Below are positions 55,718-64,000 of a DNA stretch of 64,000 bases, one piece after another (position 1 is the first letter of the stretch; each line of letters opens with the position of its first letter). Made by a program: the position numbers and the translations under genes. The stretch lies in assembly GCA_036391875.1 (NCBI GenBank), contig DASVZA010000023.1:22730-86729 (forward strand), in the 5' to 3' direction. Source of the stretch: Parasulfuritortus sp036391875 (GTDB taxonomy: Bacteria; Pseudomonadota; Gammaproteobacteria; Burkholderiales; Thiobacillaceae). A model generated the notes under the pieces. That model searched no databases, was not told the origin of the DNA, and saw nothing but the letters and a program-made list of their open reading frames with translations.

Positions 55718-56808
55718 ACCCGGCTTTCTGGAGTGGTCGCCGCGTTTTGATGACCGGCCATACCGGTTTTAAGGGGGGGTGGCTGTCTTTATGGTTGCAA
55801 TCCATGGGGGCAGAACTGGTCGGTTTCTCGTTGCAACCGCCAACGAACCCGAGTTTGTTCGAGGTGGCTGAGGTCGGTAAAGGGATGACTAGTTTGATCG
55901 GCGATATCCGTGATCTGTCCCATTTGCGTGCCGTGTTTGCTGAATATCGTCCCGAGATCGTAATCCATATGGCTGCGCAACCATTGGTGCGCTACTCATA
56001 CAGCGAGCCGGTCGAGACCTACTCCACGAACGTCATGGGGACCGTAAATATTCTCGAAGCCGTACGGACCACTGATAGCGTCAGGGCCGTAGTCAACGTG
56101 ACCAGTGACAAGTGCTACGAAAACCGTGAGTGGATTTGGGGCTACCGCGAAAATGAGCCGATGGGAGGGTACGACCCGTACAGCAGCAGCAAAGGTTGTG
56201 CAGAGCTAGTGACGGCGGCGTACCGTCGTTCCTACTTCAGTTCGACACACCATGGCGAACAAGGTGTGGCCCTAGCCTCTGTCCGCGCCGGTAATGTGAT
56301 TGGGGGCGGCGATTGGGCAGAGGACCGTCTCATACCCGACATCCTGCGTGCCATTGAACAAGGCAAGCCGGTCAACATCAGAAACCCCCACGCGATCCGG
56401 CCTTGGCAGCATGTATTGGAACCGCTGGCCGGCTATCTGATGTTGGCCGAGAAATTGTATGAGGAAGCTGCTGCATATGACGAAGGTTGGAACTTCGGCG
56501 CTAACGATGAGGATGCCAAGCCTGTCCAATGGATTGTCGAGAAATTGACTCAATCCTGGGGGGAGGGCGCTAGCTGGGCACTGGATGGCGGGCAACATCC
56601 GCATGAGGCTCACTACCTCAAGCTGGATTGTTCGAAATCGAAATCTCGTCTGGGGTGGCAACCGCGTTGGAATCTCGAGCAGGCATTGAAAGCCATTATT
56701 GAGTGGCACCAAGCATATCTGAGAGGGTCTGACATGCGTGAACTGACTTTACGTCAGATTTCCGAATACAGGCGTTATCAGGAAAACAACGGATTGTCAG
56801 AGGCATAA
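55714..56808 (+). CDS. rfbG: CDP-glucose 4,6-dehydratase
   Basis: Forms CDP-4-keto-6-deoxyglucose. The 364-residue dehydratase has MTGHTGFKGGWLSLWLQ, HMAAQPLVRYSYSEP, NVTSDKCYENREWIWGY and the catalytic YDPYSSSKGCAELVT (Y-x3-K). I chose ATG 55714, which overlaps the rfbF stop and has GGAAGG 7 bases upstream; an in-frame ATG at 55699 would add five residues. It is followed directly by rfbH. Confidence 0.95.
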   Translation: MNPAFWSGRRVLMTGHTGFKGGWLSLWLQSMGAELVGFSLQPPTNPSLFEVAEVGKGMTSLIGDIRDLSHLRAVFAEYRPEIVIHMAAQPLVRYSYSEPVETYSTNVMGTVNILEAVRTTDSVRAVVNVTSDKCYENREWIWGYRENEPMGGYDPYSSSKGCAELVTAAYRRSYFSSTHHGEQGVALASVRAGNVIGGGDWAEDRLIPDILRAIEQGKPVNIRNPHAIRPWQHVLEPLAGYLMLAEKLYEEAAAYDEGWNFGANDEDAKPVQWIVEKLTQSWGEGASWALDGGQHPHEAHYLKLDCSKSKSRLGWQPRWNLEQALKAIIEWHQAYLRGSDMRELTLRQISEYRRYQENNGLSEA

Positions 56809-58122
56809 GTGAATAAAGCAGAGTTAAAACAGCAGATTCTCGACCTGGTCGCGCAATACAGCGTTCTCCATTTCGCCGACAAACAGTTCCAGCCCGGTAC
56901 CAGTGCTGTTCCCCCTTCGGGTAAGGTGCTGGGTGCTGCCGAATTGCAGAATATGGTTGAGGCCTCGCTGGATGGATGGCTGACTACCGGCCGTTTCAAC
57001 GAAGCATTCGAAAAGCGTTTTGGCGAGTTTGTTGGTGTTCCTTATGCGTTGACCACGACTTCTGGTTCTTCAGCGAATTTGTTGGCATTCACAGCGCTGA
57101 CTTCTCCCAAGCTAGGTGCGCGAGCATTAAAACCAGGGGACGAAGTGATTACCGTTGCAGCAGGCTTCCCGACCACCGTTAATCCCATGCTGCAGAACGG
57201 AATGGTGCCGGTGTTTGTGGACGTTGATATCCCGACCTACAACATTGACCCGACTCGCATCGAGGCAGCTGTATCGAGCCGAACCCGGGCCATTATGATT
57301 GCCCATACGCTGGGTAATCCCTTCGACCTGGATGCTGTGATGGCGGTAGCGAAGAAACATGATCTTTGGGTGATAGAGGATTGTTGCGACGCCCTGGGCT
57401 CGCTGTACAAGGGCAAGCATGTCGGTACTTACGGCCACATCGCTACCTGCAGTTTCTATCCTGCACACCACATCACTATGGGAGAGGGCGGCATGGTGTT
57501 CACCCAGGACCGGGAACTCCGTACCATCATAGAATCCTTCCGCGACTGGGGCCGTGATTGCTACTGTCCTCCGGGCTGCGACAACACCTGTGGCAAGCGT
57601 TTCGGCTGGAAACTCGGCAGCCTGCCGCAAGGTTACGACCACAAGTACACGTATTCCCACTTAGGTTACAACCTCAAAATCACCGATATGCAGGCGGCAT
57701 GCGCTCTGGCCCAGATGGATCGGTTGCCCGACTTCATTGAGGCTCGCAAACGCAACTTCATTTACCTCAAGGAGCGCCTGCAATCCTGCGCGGAATTCCT
57801 GATTTTGCCTGAGGCAACCGCTGGCAGTGATCCCTCTTGGTTCGGCTTTCCAATCACAGTGCGCGATACGGCTGGGGTCGATCGGGTGGAACTGCTGAAA
57901 TACCTCGACCAGTACAAGATTGGCACCCGTCTCCTATTCGCCGGCAACCTGACCCGCCAGCCGTATTTCGAAGGACGCGCCTTCCGGGTTAGCGGTGATC
58001 TCGCCAATACCGACAAGGTTATGAACGACACGTTCTGGATCGGCGTATACCCGGGTCTCACAAAGGAAATGTTGAATTTTGTAGCGGAAAAGATCGAAGT
58101 GTTTTTTGGAATCAATTTTTGA
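56809..58122 (+). CDS. rfbH: CDP-4-keto-6-deoxyglucose 3-dehydrase (E1/RfbH)
   Basis: Removes the C3 hydroxyl to give CDP-4-keto-3,6-dideoxyglucose, the branch point to abequose, paratose, tyvelose, ascarylose or yersiniose. The 437-residue PMP enzyme has the histidine that replaces the usual PLP lysine (FYPAHHITMGEGG) and the [2Fe-2S] cysteines in CYCPPGCDNTCGKRF. Both are hallmarks of E1. The start is GTG 56809, right after the rfbG stop. The partner reductase (E3, RfbI-like) and the final epimerase or reductase are not in the window. Confidence 0.95.
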   Translation: MNKAELKQQILDLVAQYSVLHFADKQFQPGTSAVPPSGKVLGAAELQNMVEASLDGWLTTGRFNEAFEKRFGEFVGVPYALTTTSGSSANLLAFTALTSPKLGARALKPGDEVITVAAGFPTTVNPMLQNGMVPVFVDVDIPTYNIDPTRIEAAVSSRTRAIMIAHTLGNPFDLDAVMAVAKKHDLWVIEDCCDALGSLYKGKHVGTYGHIATCSFYPAHHITMGEGGMVFTQDRELRTIIESFRDWGRDCYCPPGCDNTCGKRFGWKLGSLPQGYDHKYTYSHLGYNLKITDMQAACALAQMDRLPDFIEARKRNFIYLKERLQSCAEFLILPEATAGSDPSWFGFPITVRDTAGVDRVELLKYLDQYKIGTRLLFAGNLTRQPYFEGRAFRVSGDLANTDKVMNDTFWIGVYPGLTKEMLNFVAEKIEVFFGINF

Positions 58123-58139
58123 ATAAGAAAGAGCAAGTC

Positions 58140-59306
58140 ATGAAGATTGCGATAGCTGGCACGGGCTACGTTGGCCTGTCGAACGCTATATTGCTGGCGC
58201 AGCACAACGAGGTGGTGGCGCTCGACATCGTGGCCGAGAAGGTCGAGATGCTGAACCGGAAGGAGTCGCCGATCGTCGACGCCGAGATCGAGGACTATCT
58301 CCGGCACAAGCCGCTCAACTTTCGGGCCACGCACGACAAGCACGACGCCTACGAAGGCGCCGACTACGTTGTGATTGCGACGCCGACCGACTACGACACC
58401 GAGACCAACTACTTCAACACCCGATCGGTCGAGGCCGTGATCCAGGACGTGATGGCGATCAATCCGGATGCGGTGATGATCATCAAGTCGACCGTGCCGG
58501 TTGGCTACACGGCCAAGGTCAAGGCTCAATTCAGCTGTGACAAACTGATCTTCTCGCCGGAGTTCCTGCGCGAAGGCAAGGCGCTGTACGACAACCTCTA
58601 TCCGTCGCGCATCGTCATCGGCGAACGCACGAAGCGGGCCGAGGTGTTCGCCGACCTGCTCAAGCAGGGCGCGATCAAGGAAGATATCCAGGTGCTGTTC
58701 ACGGACTCCACCGAAGCCGAAGCGATCAAGCTGTTCGCCAATACCTACCTGGCCATGCGGGTGGCCTACTTCAACGAACTCGACACCTACGCCGAGACGC
58801 ATGGCCTGGACAGCAAGCAGATCATCGACGGGGTCTGTCTCGACCCGCGCATTGGCCCCCACTATAACAACCCGTCGTTCGGCTACGGCGGCTACTGCCT
58901 GCCGAAGGACACCAAGCAGCTCCTGGCCAATTACCGGGAGGTGCCGCAGAACCTGATCCACGCCATCGTCGAGTCGAACACGACACGCAAGGACTTCGTG
59001 GCCGACAGCATCATCCGCATGAACCCGAAGGTGGTCGGTGTTTACCGGCTGATCATGAAGAGCGGCTCGGACAACTTCCGGGCCTCGAGCATCCAGGGGA
59101 TCATGAAGCGGATCAAGGCGAAGGGGATCGAGGTGATCGTCTACGAGCCGGTGCTGAAGGAGCCGGAGTTCTTCCATTCCCGGGTGGTCAATGACCTGGC
59201 CGAGTTCAAGGCGCAATCCGACGTGATCGTGGCCAACCGGATCACCGACGACATCCGCGATGTGGTGGACAAGGTCTACAGCCGCGATCTGTTTGGGAAG
59301 GATTGA
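58140..59306 (+). CDS. ugd: UDP-glucose 6-dehydrogenase, copy 2
   Basis: A 388-residue second copy of the dehydrogenase at 42901, with the same motifs (AIAGTGYVGLS, FGYGGYCLPKDTKQL) and about 23 residue differences, none in the catalytic loops. I chose ATG 58140, matching copy 1; a start at 58119 would add seven residues. The body is GC-rich like copy 1, while the first 60 bases are more AT-rich and the following gene is strongly AT-rich. This points to duplication or gene conversion from the chromosomal copy. Here it would supply UDP-glucuronate for the polysaccharide. Confidence 0.94.
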   Translation: MKIAIAGTGYVGLSNAILLAQHNEVVALDIVAEKVEMLNRKESPIVDAEIEDYLRHKPLNFRATHDKHDAYEGADYVVIATPTDYDTETNYFNTRSVEAVIQDVMAINPDAVMIIKSTVPVGYTAKVKAQFSCDKLIFSPEFLREGKALYDNLYPSRIVIGERTKRAEVFADLLKQGAIKEDIQVLFTDSTEAEAIKLFANTYLAMRVAYFNELDTYAETHGLDSKQIIDGVCLDPRIGPHYNNPSFGYGGYCLPKDTKQLLANYREVPQNLIHAIVESNTTRKDFVADSIIRMNPKVVGVYRLIMKSGSDNFRASSIQGIMKRIKAKGIEVIVYEPVLKEPEFFHSRVVNDLAEFKAQSDVIVANRITDDIRDVVDKVYSRDLFGKD

Positions 59307-59314
59307 ATCATCCA

Positions 59315-60142
59315 ATGAAGTCCGAAACGCTCATAATCGAAGCAGGGAAGACGGAACGGCACTATTGGCGTGATTTGTGGCGTTATCGCGAACTGTTTTA
59401 CTTCCTCTCTTGGAGAGATCTCCTTGTAAGATATAAACAAACATCAATTGGTATTGCGTGGTCAATTATTAGGCCAGTCCTGACCATGGTGGTGTTTACG
59501 ATGATATTCGGACGATTGGCAAAAATGCCTACGGAAGGTAATGCGCCATACCCAATTTTGGTATTCGCGGCAATGTTGCCATGGCAGTTTTTCGCAAACG
59601 CATTTACCGAGGCCGGTGGCAGTCTTGTATCAAATGCATCCATGATATCGAAGGTTTATTTTCCAAGATTGATTATTCCTGCCAGTTCAATAATAGTGAG
59701 TCTCGTTGACTTCTTTATAGCTTGCGTAGTGCTGGCAATAATCATGTTTTGGTATGGTTACATACCTAATATACGAATTTTTGCGTTACCATTATTTCTG
59801 TTGATTGCGATTTTGGCTGCATTAGGTGCCGGATTGTGGGTGGCAGCGCTTAATGTTAAATATAGAGATTTTAGATACGTTGTTCCATTTGTCGTTCAAT
59901 TTGGATTGTATGTGTCTCCAGTGGGTTTTTCCAGTTCTATAGTGCCGGAGAAATGGAGATTTTTATATTCGCTAAATCCGATGGTTGGGGTTATTGATGG
60001 TTTTCGTTGGGCAATTCTAGGTGCTGATTTGTCCTTGAATGTGACTGAAGTTGTGTTGTCAATTGTAGTGGTTCTGGTGACTTTGTTGACTGGATTGTTC
60101 TATTTTAGAAAAACTGAAAAAACTTTCGCGGATGTAATTTGA
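59315..60142 (+). CDS. wzm: ABC-type polysaccharide export permease (Wzm)
   Basis: The membrane part of an ABC exporter for lipid-linked O-polysaccharide or capsule. The 275-residue protein has about six membrane helices, starting with IAWSIIRPVLTMVVFTMIFG, and the family block YFPRLIIPASSIIVSLVDF and the SLNPMVGVIDGFRWAIL segment near the C-terminus. ATG 59315 is chosen; an in-frame TTG at 59303 overlaps the ugd stop. Strongly AT-rich. The ATPase follows after two bases. Confidence 0.94.
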   Translation: MKSETLIIEAGKTERHYWRDLWRYRELFYFLSWRDLLVRYKQTSIGIAWSIIRPVLTMVVFTMIFGRLAKMPTEGNAPYPILVFAAMLPWQFFANAFTEAGGSLVSNASMISKVYFPRLIIPASSIIVSLVDFFIACVVLAIIMFWYGYIPNIRIFALPLFLLIAILAALGAGLWVAALNVKYRDFRYVVPFVVQFGLYVSPVGFSSSIVPEKWRFLYSLNPMVGVIDGFRWAILGADLSLNVTEVVLSIVVVLVTLLTGLFYFRKTEKTFADVI

Positions 60143-60144
60143 TC

Positions 60145-61446
60145 ATGCCCGTTGTTATTAAATTGGAAAACGTATCGAAACGCTACTTAATCGATCATAA
60201 ACAGGGAGGTGGCTATGACACGTTGCGCGATTCAATGGCAAACAAGGTTCGAAATATATTGGATTTTCCAAAAAAAATATTTGGAACACGGAGTAACGGA
60301 GAAGATAAAAATCGGGAAGAATTTTGGGCATTAGATGACCTGTCATTAGAAATCCAACAAGGGGACCGTGTTGGTATTGTTGGGAGAAATGGTGCAGGAA
60401 AATCAACCTTATTGAAGGTATTGTCTAGAATAACTGAACCGACATTTGGGCGTGTGTGTATTAACGGCCGAGTTTCAAGTTTGCTAGAGGTTGGAACAGG
60501 TTTTCATCCAGAGTTGACAGGTAGAGAAAATATTTATTTAAATGGTGCAATTCTTGGAATGAGTAAGGCTGATATTGCAAGAAAATTTGATGAAATCGTA
60601 GCCTTTGCTGAAGTAGAGCGCTTTCTGGATACACCAGTGAAGCGATATTCGAGTGGTATGTATGTACGATTGGCGTTTGCTGTAGCGGCTCATCTAGAGC
60701 CGGACATATTGATTGTCGATGAGGTGCTTGCAGTTGGCGACGCACTATTTCAGAAGAAATGCCTCGGAAAAATTGAAGATATCGGTGCAGAAGGCCGAAC
60801 AGTATTGTTTGTTAGTCACAATATGGCTGCGATATCAAGATTGACGAACAATTGCGTGTTGCTTAATCGCGGTAAAGTGGAATTGTTCGGGGCTACAGAC
60901 CAAGTAATACAACGATATATAGGTGGTGACGAGCGAAATATTTTGTCCACCCGCCGACCTGTTGAAGATATTTTTTATATAAAACGTTGGAAATTTTCAG
61001 ATGTAGTAGAAATTAAGGAAGTTGGGGTTATCGGAGAGAGAGGCGTCGATGTGATGTTTGATGGAGAGTTGACGCTGGAACTTTTATTGTCAGTAAAGCA
61101 TGCTGTTGATGATTTGAGCATTGGTTTTGGAATATCTCCAGATGGTGAGTTCAAGATTATGGGTGGGTTTTCATCCGCTTTTAGTTTTGGCGAACGGGGT
61201 GAATATGTTTGTCGTTTGGTTATAAGGGGGCTTAATCTAGCACCTGCTTGCTACAGTCTTGATTTGAGTATAGGTACAGGGACCGATGTAGCATCCCGTA
61301 AGGACTATGAGGCAATACAAGGTGTTGGTAGCTTTCATGTTTTGCCATATAAAAAAGATTTTACACCAATAGGGGAATGGGTACATGGATGGGGGATGAC
61401 GATAAATACGGGCGCAATTGTAAACGTCGTGCAAGAATGTAAATAA
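60145..61446 (+). CDS. wzt: ABC-type polysaccharide export ATPase with C-terminal extension (Wzt)
   Basis: The ATPase of the O-polysaccharide exporter, 433 residues. Walker A is GRNGAGKSTLLKVLSRI, signature YSSGMYVRLAFAVAA, Walker B ILIVDEVLAVGD, H-loop FVSHNMAAIS. After about residue 250 a further 180 residues of beta-rich sequence follow (LTLELLLSVKHAV, RLVIRGLNLAPACYSLDLSI). Such Wzt C-terminal domains are known to bind the capped end of the O-chain and decide which polymer is exported. The predicted cap is unknown because no capping methyltransferase or kinase is in view. Confidence 0.95.
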   Translation: MPVVIKLENVSKRYLIDHKQGGGYDTLRDSMANKVRNILDFPKKIFGTRSNGEDKNREEFWALDDLSLEIQQGDRVGIVGRNGAGKSTLLKVLSRITEPTFGRVCINGRVSSLLEVGTGFHPELTGRENIYLNGAILGMSKADIARKFDEIVAFAEVERFLDTPVKRYSSGMYVRLAFAVAAHLEPDILIVDEVLAVGDALFQKKCLGKIEDIGAEGRTVLFVSHNMAAISRLTNNCVLLNRGKVELFGATDQVIQRYIGGDERNILSTRRPVEDIFYIKRWKFSDVVEIKEVGVIGERGVDVMFDGELTLELLLSVKHAVDDLSIGFGISPDGEFKIMGGFSSAFSFGERGEYVCRLVIRGLNLAPACYSLDLSIGTGTDVASRKDYEAIQGVGSFHVLPYKKDFTPIGEWVHGWGMTINTGAIVNVVQECK

Positions 61447-62504
61447 TGAATATATCAAAGATTGTATGGGATTATGATCGTGAAATTCCTAATCCCTTGG
61501 TATTTCCGAAGGTCCCCTCTATTCCTAATTCTGGGTGCAATCTATTTTGGTCGGTCACCATCCCTGTATGTGATCGAATTGATTATCTGGAGCAGACGAT
61601 TTCAAGTGTTGTTTCAAGCTACGGGGAGGCAGACCTTGAGGTTGTAGTTGTAGACAATGCTTCAGTTTTAACTGAAGATATTATAAAGATAATTAATAAA
61701 ATTGACGATTCTCGCATACGGCATGCAAGGTATTATGAACGAGTCGGGATGGCAGAGAATTGGAATAGATGTATACAGTCAGCAAAAGGCGAGTGGATAC
61801 ATATACTTCATGACGATGATTATGTCCGGCCGGGGTATTATGAAAAACTAAAAACTGGGTTGGCTAATTCGGCTAATTATATTTTAGGTTTTACACGCTA
61901 CATATCGGTTGATGAAGAAGGTTGCTGGACCGGTGTGTCTACGCTACACCAGAATAAATCAGGTCTTCTTGATAAGAAATTTGAAACAATAATTGAATAC
62001 TGTGGTGTTTCGGCTCCGTCGGTTGTTGTGAAGAGAACTGCTTATGAATCCGTAGGCGGGTTCTTTCCCGGATTACAATTTGCATTGGACTGGGAGATGT
62101 GGAAGCGCTTAGCGCTAGTCGGTGATATTTACTACGAGGTAGAGCCATTATTGTGCTACAGATATCACAACAGTTCGGAAACGTCTCGAATGCTTAAAAC
62201 CGGTACTTATATATTGGATGTCTATAAGTCGATATATATTACAAGCCTATTAATGAAGGGCGATGACGCAAAGTACTGGGCGAAGCGTGCTGAGTTTCGC
62301 TTCGTCAAAACAATTATGGACATGAATCGTTTGGTGCTGTTCTCGCGAAAGTCAGTCGTGCTTCAGTTAATGGCTACGGCGTTGAGTACAGGTTCGACCA
62401 GAACCATGGCTCTATTGGGACTATCAATCGTGATGCTGACACTACGAATACCGGTTGTGCTAATTAATCGCGGATATCGTCTATTAAGAAGGTTTGGAAG
62501 ATGA
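61446..62504 (+). CDS. Glycosyltransferase family 2 protein
   Basis: A 352-residue GT-A fold transferase. Seen: VTIPVCDRIDYLEQTISSV, VVVVDNAS, GMAENWNRCIQSAKGEW, and the metal-binding HILHDDDYVRPGYY, then the acceptor-side DWEMWKRLALVG. Hydrophobic stretches near the C-terminus (LQLMATALSTGSTRTMALLG and VMLTLRIPVVLIN) suggest membrane association. Overlaps the stop of wzt by one base and the next gene by four. Donor and acceptor unknown; it probably builds part of the repeat unit or adaptor. Confidence 0.93.
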   Translation: MNISKIVWDYDREIPNPLVFPKVPSIPNSGCNLFWSVTIPVCDRIDYLEQTISSVVSSYGEADLEVVVVDNASVLTEDIIKIINKIDDSRIRHARYYERVGMAENWNRCIQSAKGEWIHILHDDDYVRPGYYEKLKTGLANSANYILGFTRYISVDEEGCWTGVSTLHQNKSGLLDKKFETIIEYCGVSAPSVVVKRTAYESVGGFFPGLQFALDWEMWKRLALVGDIYYEVEPLLCYRYHNSSETSRMLKTGTYILDVYKSIYITSLLMKGDDAKYWAKRAEFRFVKTIMDMNRLVLFSRKSVVLQLMATALSTGSTRTMALLGLSIVMLTLRIPVVLINRGYRLLRRFGR

Positions 62505-63382
62505 CTGGGTTAGATATTGGGCAAGTAATTAAAGTCGGATTCCTTGTGTCTTATGATTGGTCATTGCTAAGTAATTCAATACCTTTGGTTTACACAGAAG
62601 CAGATAAAATCACCCTGGCGATTGACAAAAGCCGAAAGACATGGTCAGGGGCGGAGTTTGTAATTCCAGACGATTTCTTTAGGTATATATCAGAAATAGA
62701 TGTCGATAATAAGATTGAGATTTACGAGGATGAGTTTTATATCCCAGGATTAACTCCATTAGAGTGCGAAACTCGCGAACGCAATATGCTTGCGCAAAGG
62801 ATGGGATTGGGAGGCTGGCATGTGCAAATAGATTCTGATGAATATATATTGAATTTTTCTGATTTGTGCGGTTATATGCGAGCAAATGATGGAAAAAAAA
62901 TACAGATTAATGGTAATTGGATAAACCTTTACAAAAAGGTTGCTTCCGGTTATTTGGTAACTCTCCTGGGAGAGCACGGTTATGAGCAATTTCCGGTGGC
63001 TACAAACAACCCGGACTATATAAGCGCTAGGTATACTAATAATAAGTTGGTAAAACTACCAGTTTTTGCATTACACCAAACATGGGCTAGGTCTGATGTG
63101 GAAATAAAACAGAAGATAAGTAACTGGGGGCACGCAAATGATTTTAATGGCGAGAGTTATTATAAATTATGGTGTGCGGTTGATGAGTATAACTATAAAT
63201 ATTTAATTAATTTGCATCCGATATGGCGGGAATTGTGGCCTGGCCTAGAAGTTGTTAATACGAATTCTTTAGCTAATCTAATTGCAATATATAAGGCAAA
63301 TGTTGGGAATTTGGTTGTTGGGGTGAGGCGAAAAAGGTTTTATAAATTTTTTAAATGTTTGCGAAACCTTCTGGCTAGATAA
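62501..63382 (+). CDS. Putative glycosyltransferase, family unassigned
   Basis: A 293-residue protein I cannot place in a named family. A likely metal-binding DxD-type motif is seen in WHVQIDSDEYILNF, near residue 110, with preceding ETRERNMLAQRMGLGG. This arrangement resembles the DxDE site of GT-A enzymes that act on GDP- or UDP-sugars. The C-terminus is basic (RRKRFYKFFKCLRNLLAR), perhaps for membrane contact. It overlaps the preceding transferase by four bases and is very AT-rich. Function as a transferase is inferred from this motif and the setting. Confidence 0.7.
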   Translation: MTGLDIGQVIKVGFLVSYDWSLLSNSIPLVYTEADKITLAIDKSRKTWSGAEFVIPDDFFRYISEIDVDNKIEIYEDEFYIPGLTPLECETRERNMLAQRMGLGGWHVQIDSDEYILNFSDLCGYMRANDGKKIQINGNWINLYKKVASGYLVTLLGEHGYEQFPVATNNPDYISARYTNNKLVKLPVFALHQTWARSDVEIKQKISNWGHANDFNGESYYKLWCAVDEYNYKYLINLHPIWRELWPGLEVVNTNSLANLIAIYKANVGNLVVGVRRKRFYKFFKCLRNLLAR

Positions 63383-63385
63383 AAA

Positions 63386-64000
63386 ATGCCAGCGCCAAAA
63401 TATTCAGATTTAATTACTGTTGCTATTCCTGTGTTTGAGAGGACAAAGTATTATAAAGAGGCGCTCTCAAGTGCTCTTGATCAAACAATTCAATGTTGCG
63501 TTATTGTGGTTGATAACGCGTCTAGCCATAATGATATTTGTGATTATGTGACAGCTTTAAATAATCCTTTGGTAAGGTATATTAGAAATGAACATAATTT
63601 GGGTATGGAAGGGAATTGGAATGCCTGCATGCAATACGCTGAAACTGAGTGGCTGACTATATTGCATGATGATGATATTTTATATCCAAAGTACGTCGAG
63701 ATAATAGTTCAGTATATATTGCATAATAATGCTGCTTGCGTAGCCGTTAAGTGCGATGGTGGAAATCGACCATCGACTATACCGGGTGATTCACATTCTA
63801 ATATTGAAGTGGTTGATATTAAATGGTGGCATTATTTGTGGGAAAATTTATCGCCATTTCCTGGTGTGGCTTTTTTGCGTGAAGTCGGCCTAAGCCTTGG
63901 CGGGTTCAACGCAGCATGGCACCCATCGGCGGATCTTGAGTTTTGGTCCAGGCTCTCTGAAAAATTCAGAACAGTACGAATTGACGCAAATTTGGCCTTT
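63386..64000 (+). CDS. Glycosyltransferase family 2 protein (cut by window end)
   Basis: An open frame from ATG 63386 that runs off the window after 205 codons. It has VAIPVFERTKYYKEALSSAL, VIVVDNASS, NLGMEGNWNACMQYAETEW and the metal site LTILHDDDILYPKY, the same layout as the transferase at 61446, so the two are paralogues. DLEFWSRL near the end is the acceptor-side motif. It begins 3 bases after the previous stop codon. Role in assembling the polysaccharide is inferred from position. Confidence 0.9.
   Translation, partial: MPAPKYSDLITVAIPVFERTKYYKEALSSALDQTIQCCVIVVDNASSHNDICDYVTALNNPLVRYIRNEHNLGMEGNWNACMQYAETEWLTILHDDDILYPKYVEIIVQYILHNNAACVAVKCDGGNRPSTIPGDSHSNIEVVDIKWWHYLWENLSPFPGVAFLREVGLSLGGFNAAWHPSADLEFWSRLSEKFRTVRIDANLAF

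Noticed and set aside
57762..59315. A 517-codon minus-strand frame over the second ugd (a similar one covers the first ugd at 42802-44580)
   Set aside because: Both arise from the third-position GC bias of ugd; their similarity to each other only reflects the similarity of the two ugd genes.

Overview
The window reads as the chromosome of a GC-rich Gram-negative betaproteobacterium. I favour a Nitrosomonadales/Thiobacillaceae-type organism because of the gene orders yicC-gmk-rpoZ-spoT-recG and serC-pheA-hisC-tyrA-aroA-cmk-rpsA-ihfB-lapA-lapB-pyrF and because of the sequence character of the proteins, but this placement is inference. No rRNA, tRNA, CRISPR array, transposase, integrase or plasmid origin was recognised.

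Region 1 (1-29.8 kb) is mostly housekeeping and signalling. On the minus strand run yicC, gmk, rpoZ, spoT, a PAS-GGDEF-EAL-CZB protein and the 5' part of recG. Divergent to these is a plus-strand run of a Ser/Thr kinase, a PP2C phosphatase, rph and rdgB. Then come a cytosolic chemoreceptor with a zinc-binding CZB domain, hemW, a PDC/Cache sensor protein, a small secreted Cys-rich protein, prfC, a membrane diguanylate cyclase, a GcvR-like ACT protein, a secreted dienelactone hydrolase, YchJ, an EndoIII-like glycosylase, a beta-CASP nuclease, a patatin lipoprotein with an MscS channel, pgm, an aldo/keto reductase, a 906-residue PAS-GAF-PAS-GGDEF-EAL protein and an NlpC/P60 hydrolase. Three cyclic-di-GMP proteins and two CZB proteins lie within 29 kb.

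Region 2 (29.9-44.9 kb) is a long plus-strand run: an amphipathic helical protein with a UbiB/AarF kinase, then serine/aromatic/histidine biosynthesis (serC, pheA, hisC, tyrA, aroA) joined to cmk, rpsA and ihfB, then lapA-lapB-pyrF, a first UDP-glucose dehydrogenase (ugd) and cysM. Several neighbours overlap by 4 or 8 bases, implying coupled translation. A hairpin with a T-tract sits in the rpsA leader and a strong terminator follows ihfB.

Region 3 (45.0-51.1 kb) holds a composite REP-like palindrome, a glycine-zipper lipoprotein, a divergent TPR/membrane protein and a four-gene TolC/MacA/MacB-type efflux operon.

Region 4 (51.1-64.0 kb) is an O-antigen/exopolysaccharide locus with a clear drop in GC. 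It contains a lone sulfotransferase, an EPS-associated MarR-type regulator behind a perfect palindrome, GDP-L-fucose synthesis (gmd, fcl), CDP-3,6-dideoxyhexose synthesis (rfbF, rfbG, rfbH), a second ugd about 94% identical in protein to the first, a Wzm/Wzt ABC exporter whose Wzt has a long C-terminal extension, and three glycosyltransferases, the last cut by the window end. The layout points to ABC-transporter-dependent O-polysaccharide export with 6-deoxy and 3,6-dideoxy sugars.

I found no gene set that I can defend as a wholly new system. The best leads are the duplicated inhibitory-site insert in the GGDEF-EAL-CZB protein, a 21-codon upstream ORF with a near-ideal Shine-Dalgarno before the large GGDEF-EAL gene, the second GC-rich ugd beside AT-rich export genes, the four-way REP-like element with compensatory stem changes, and an EndoIII homologue lacking the lyase lysine.
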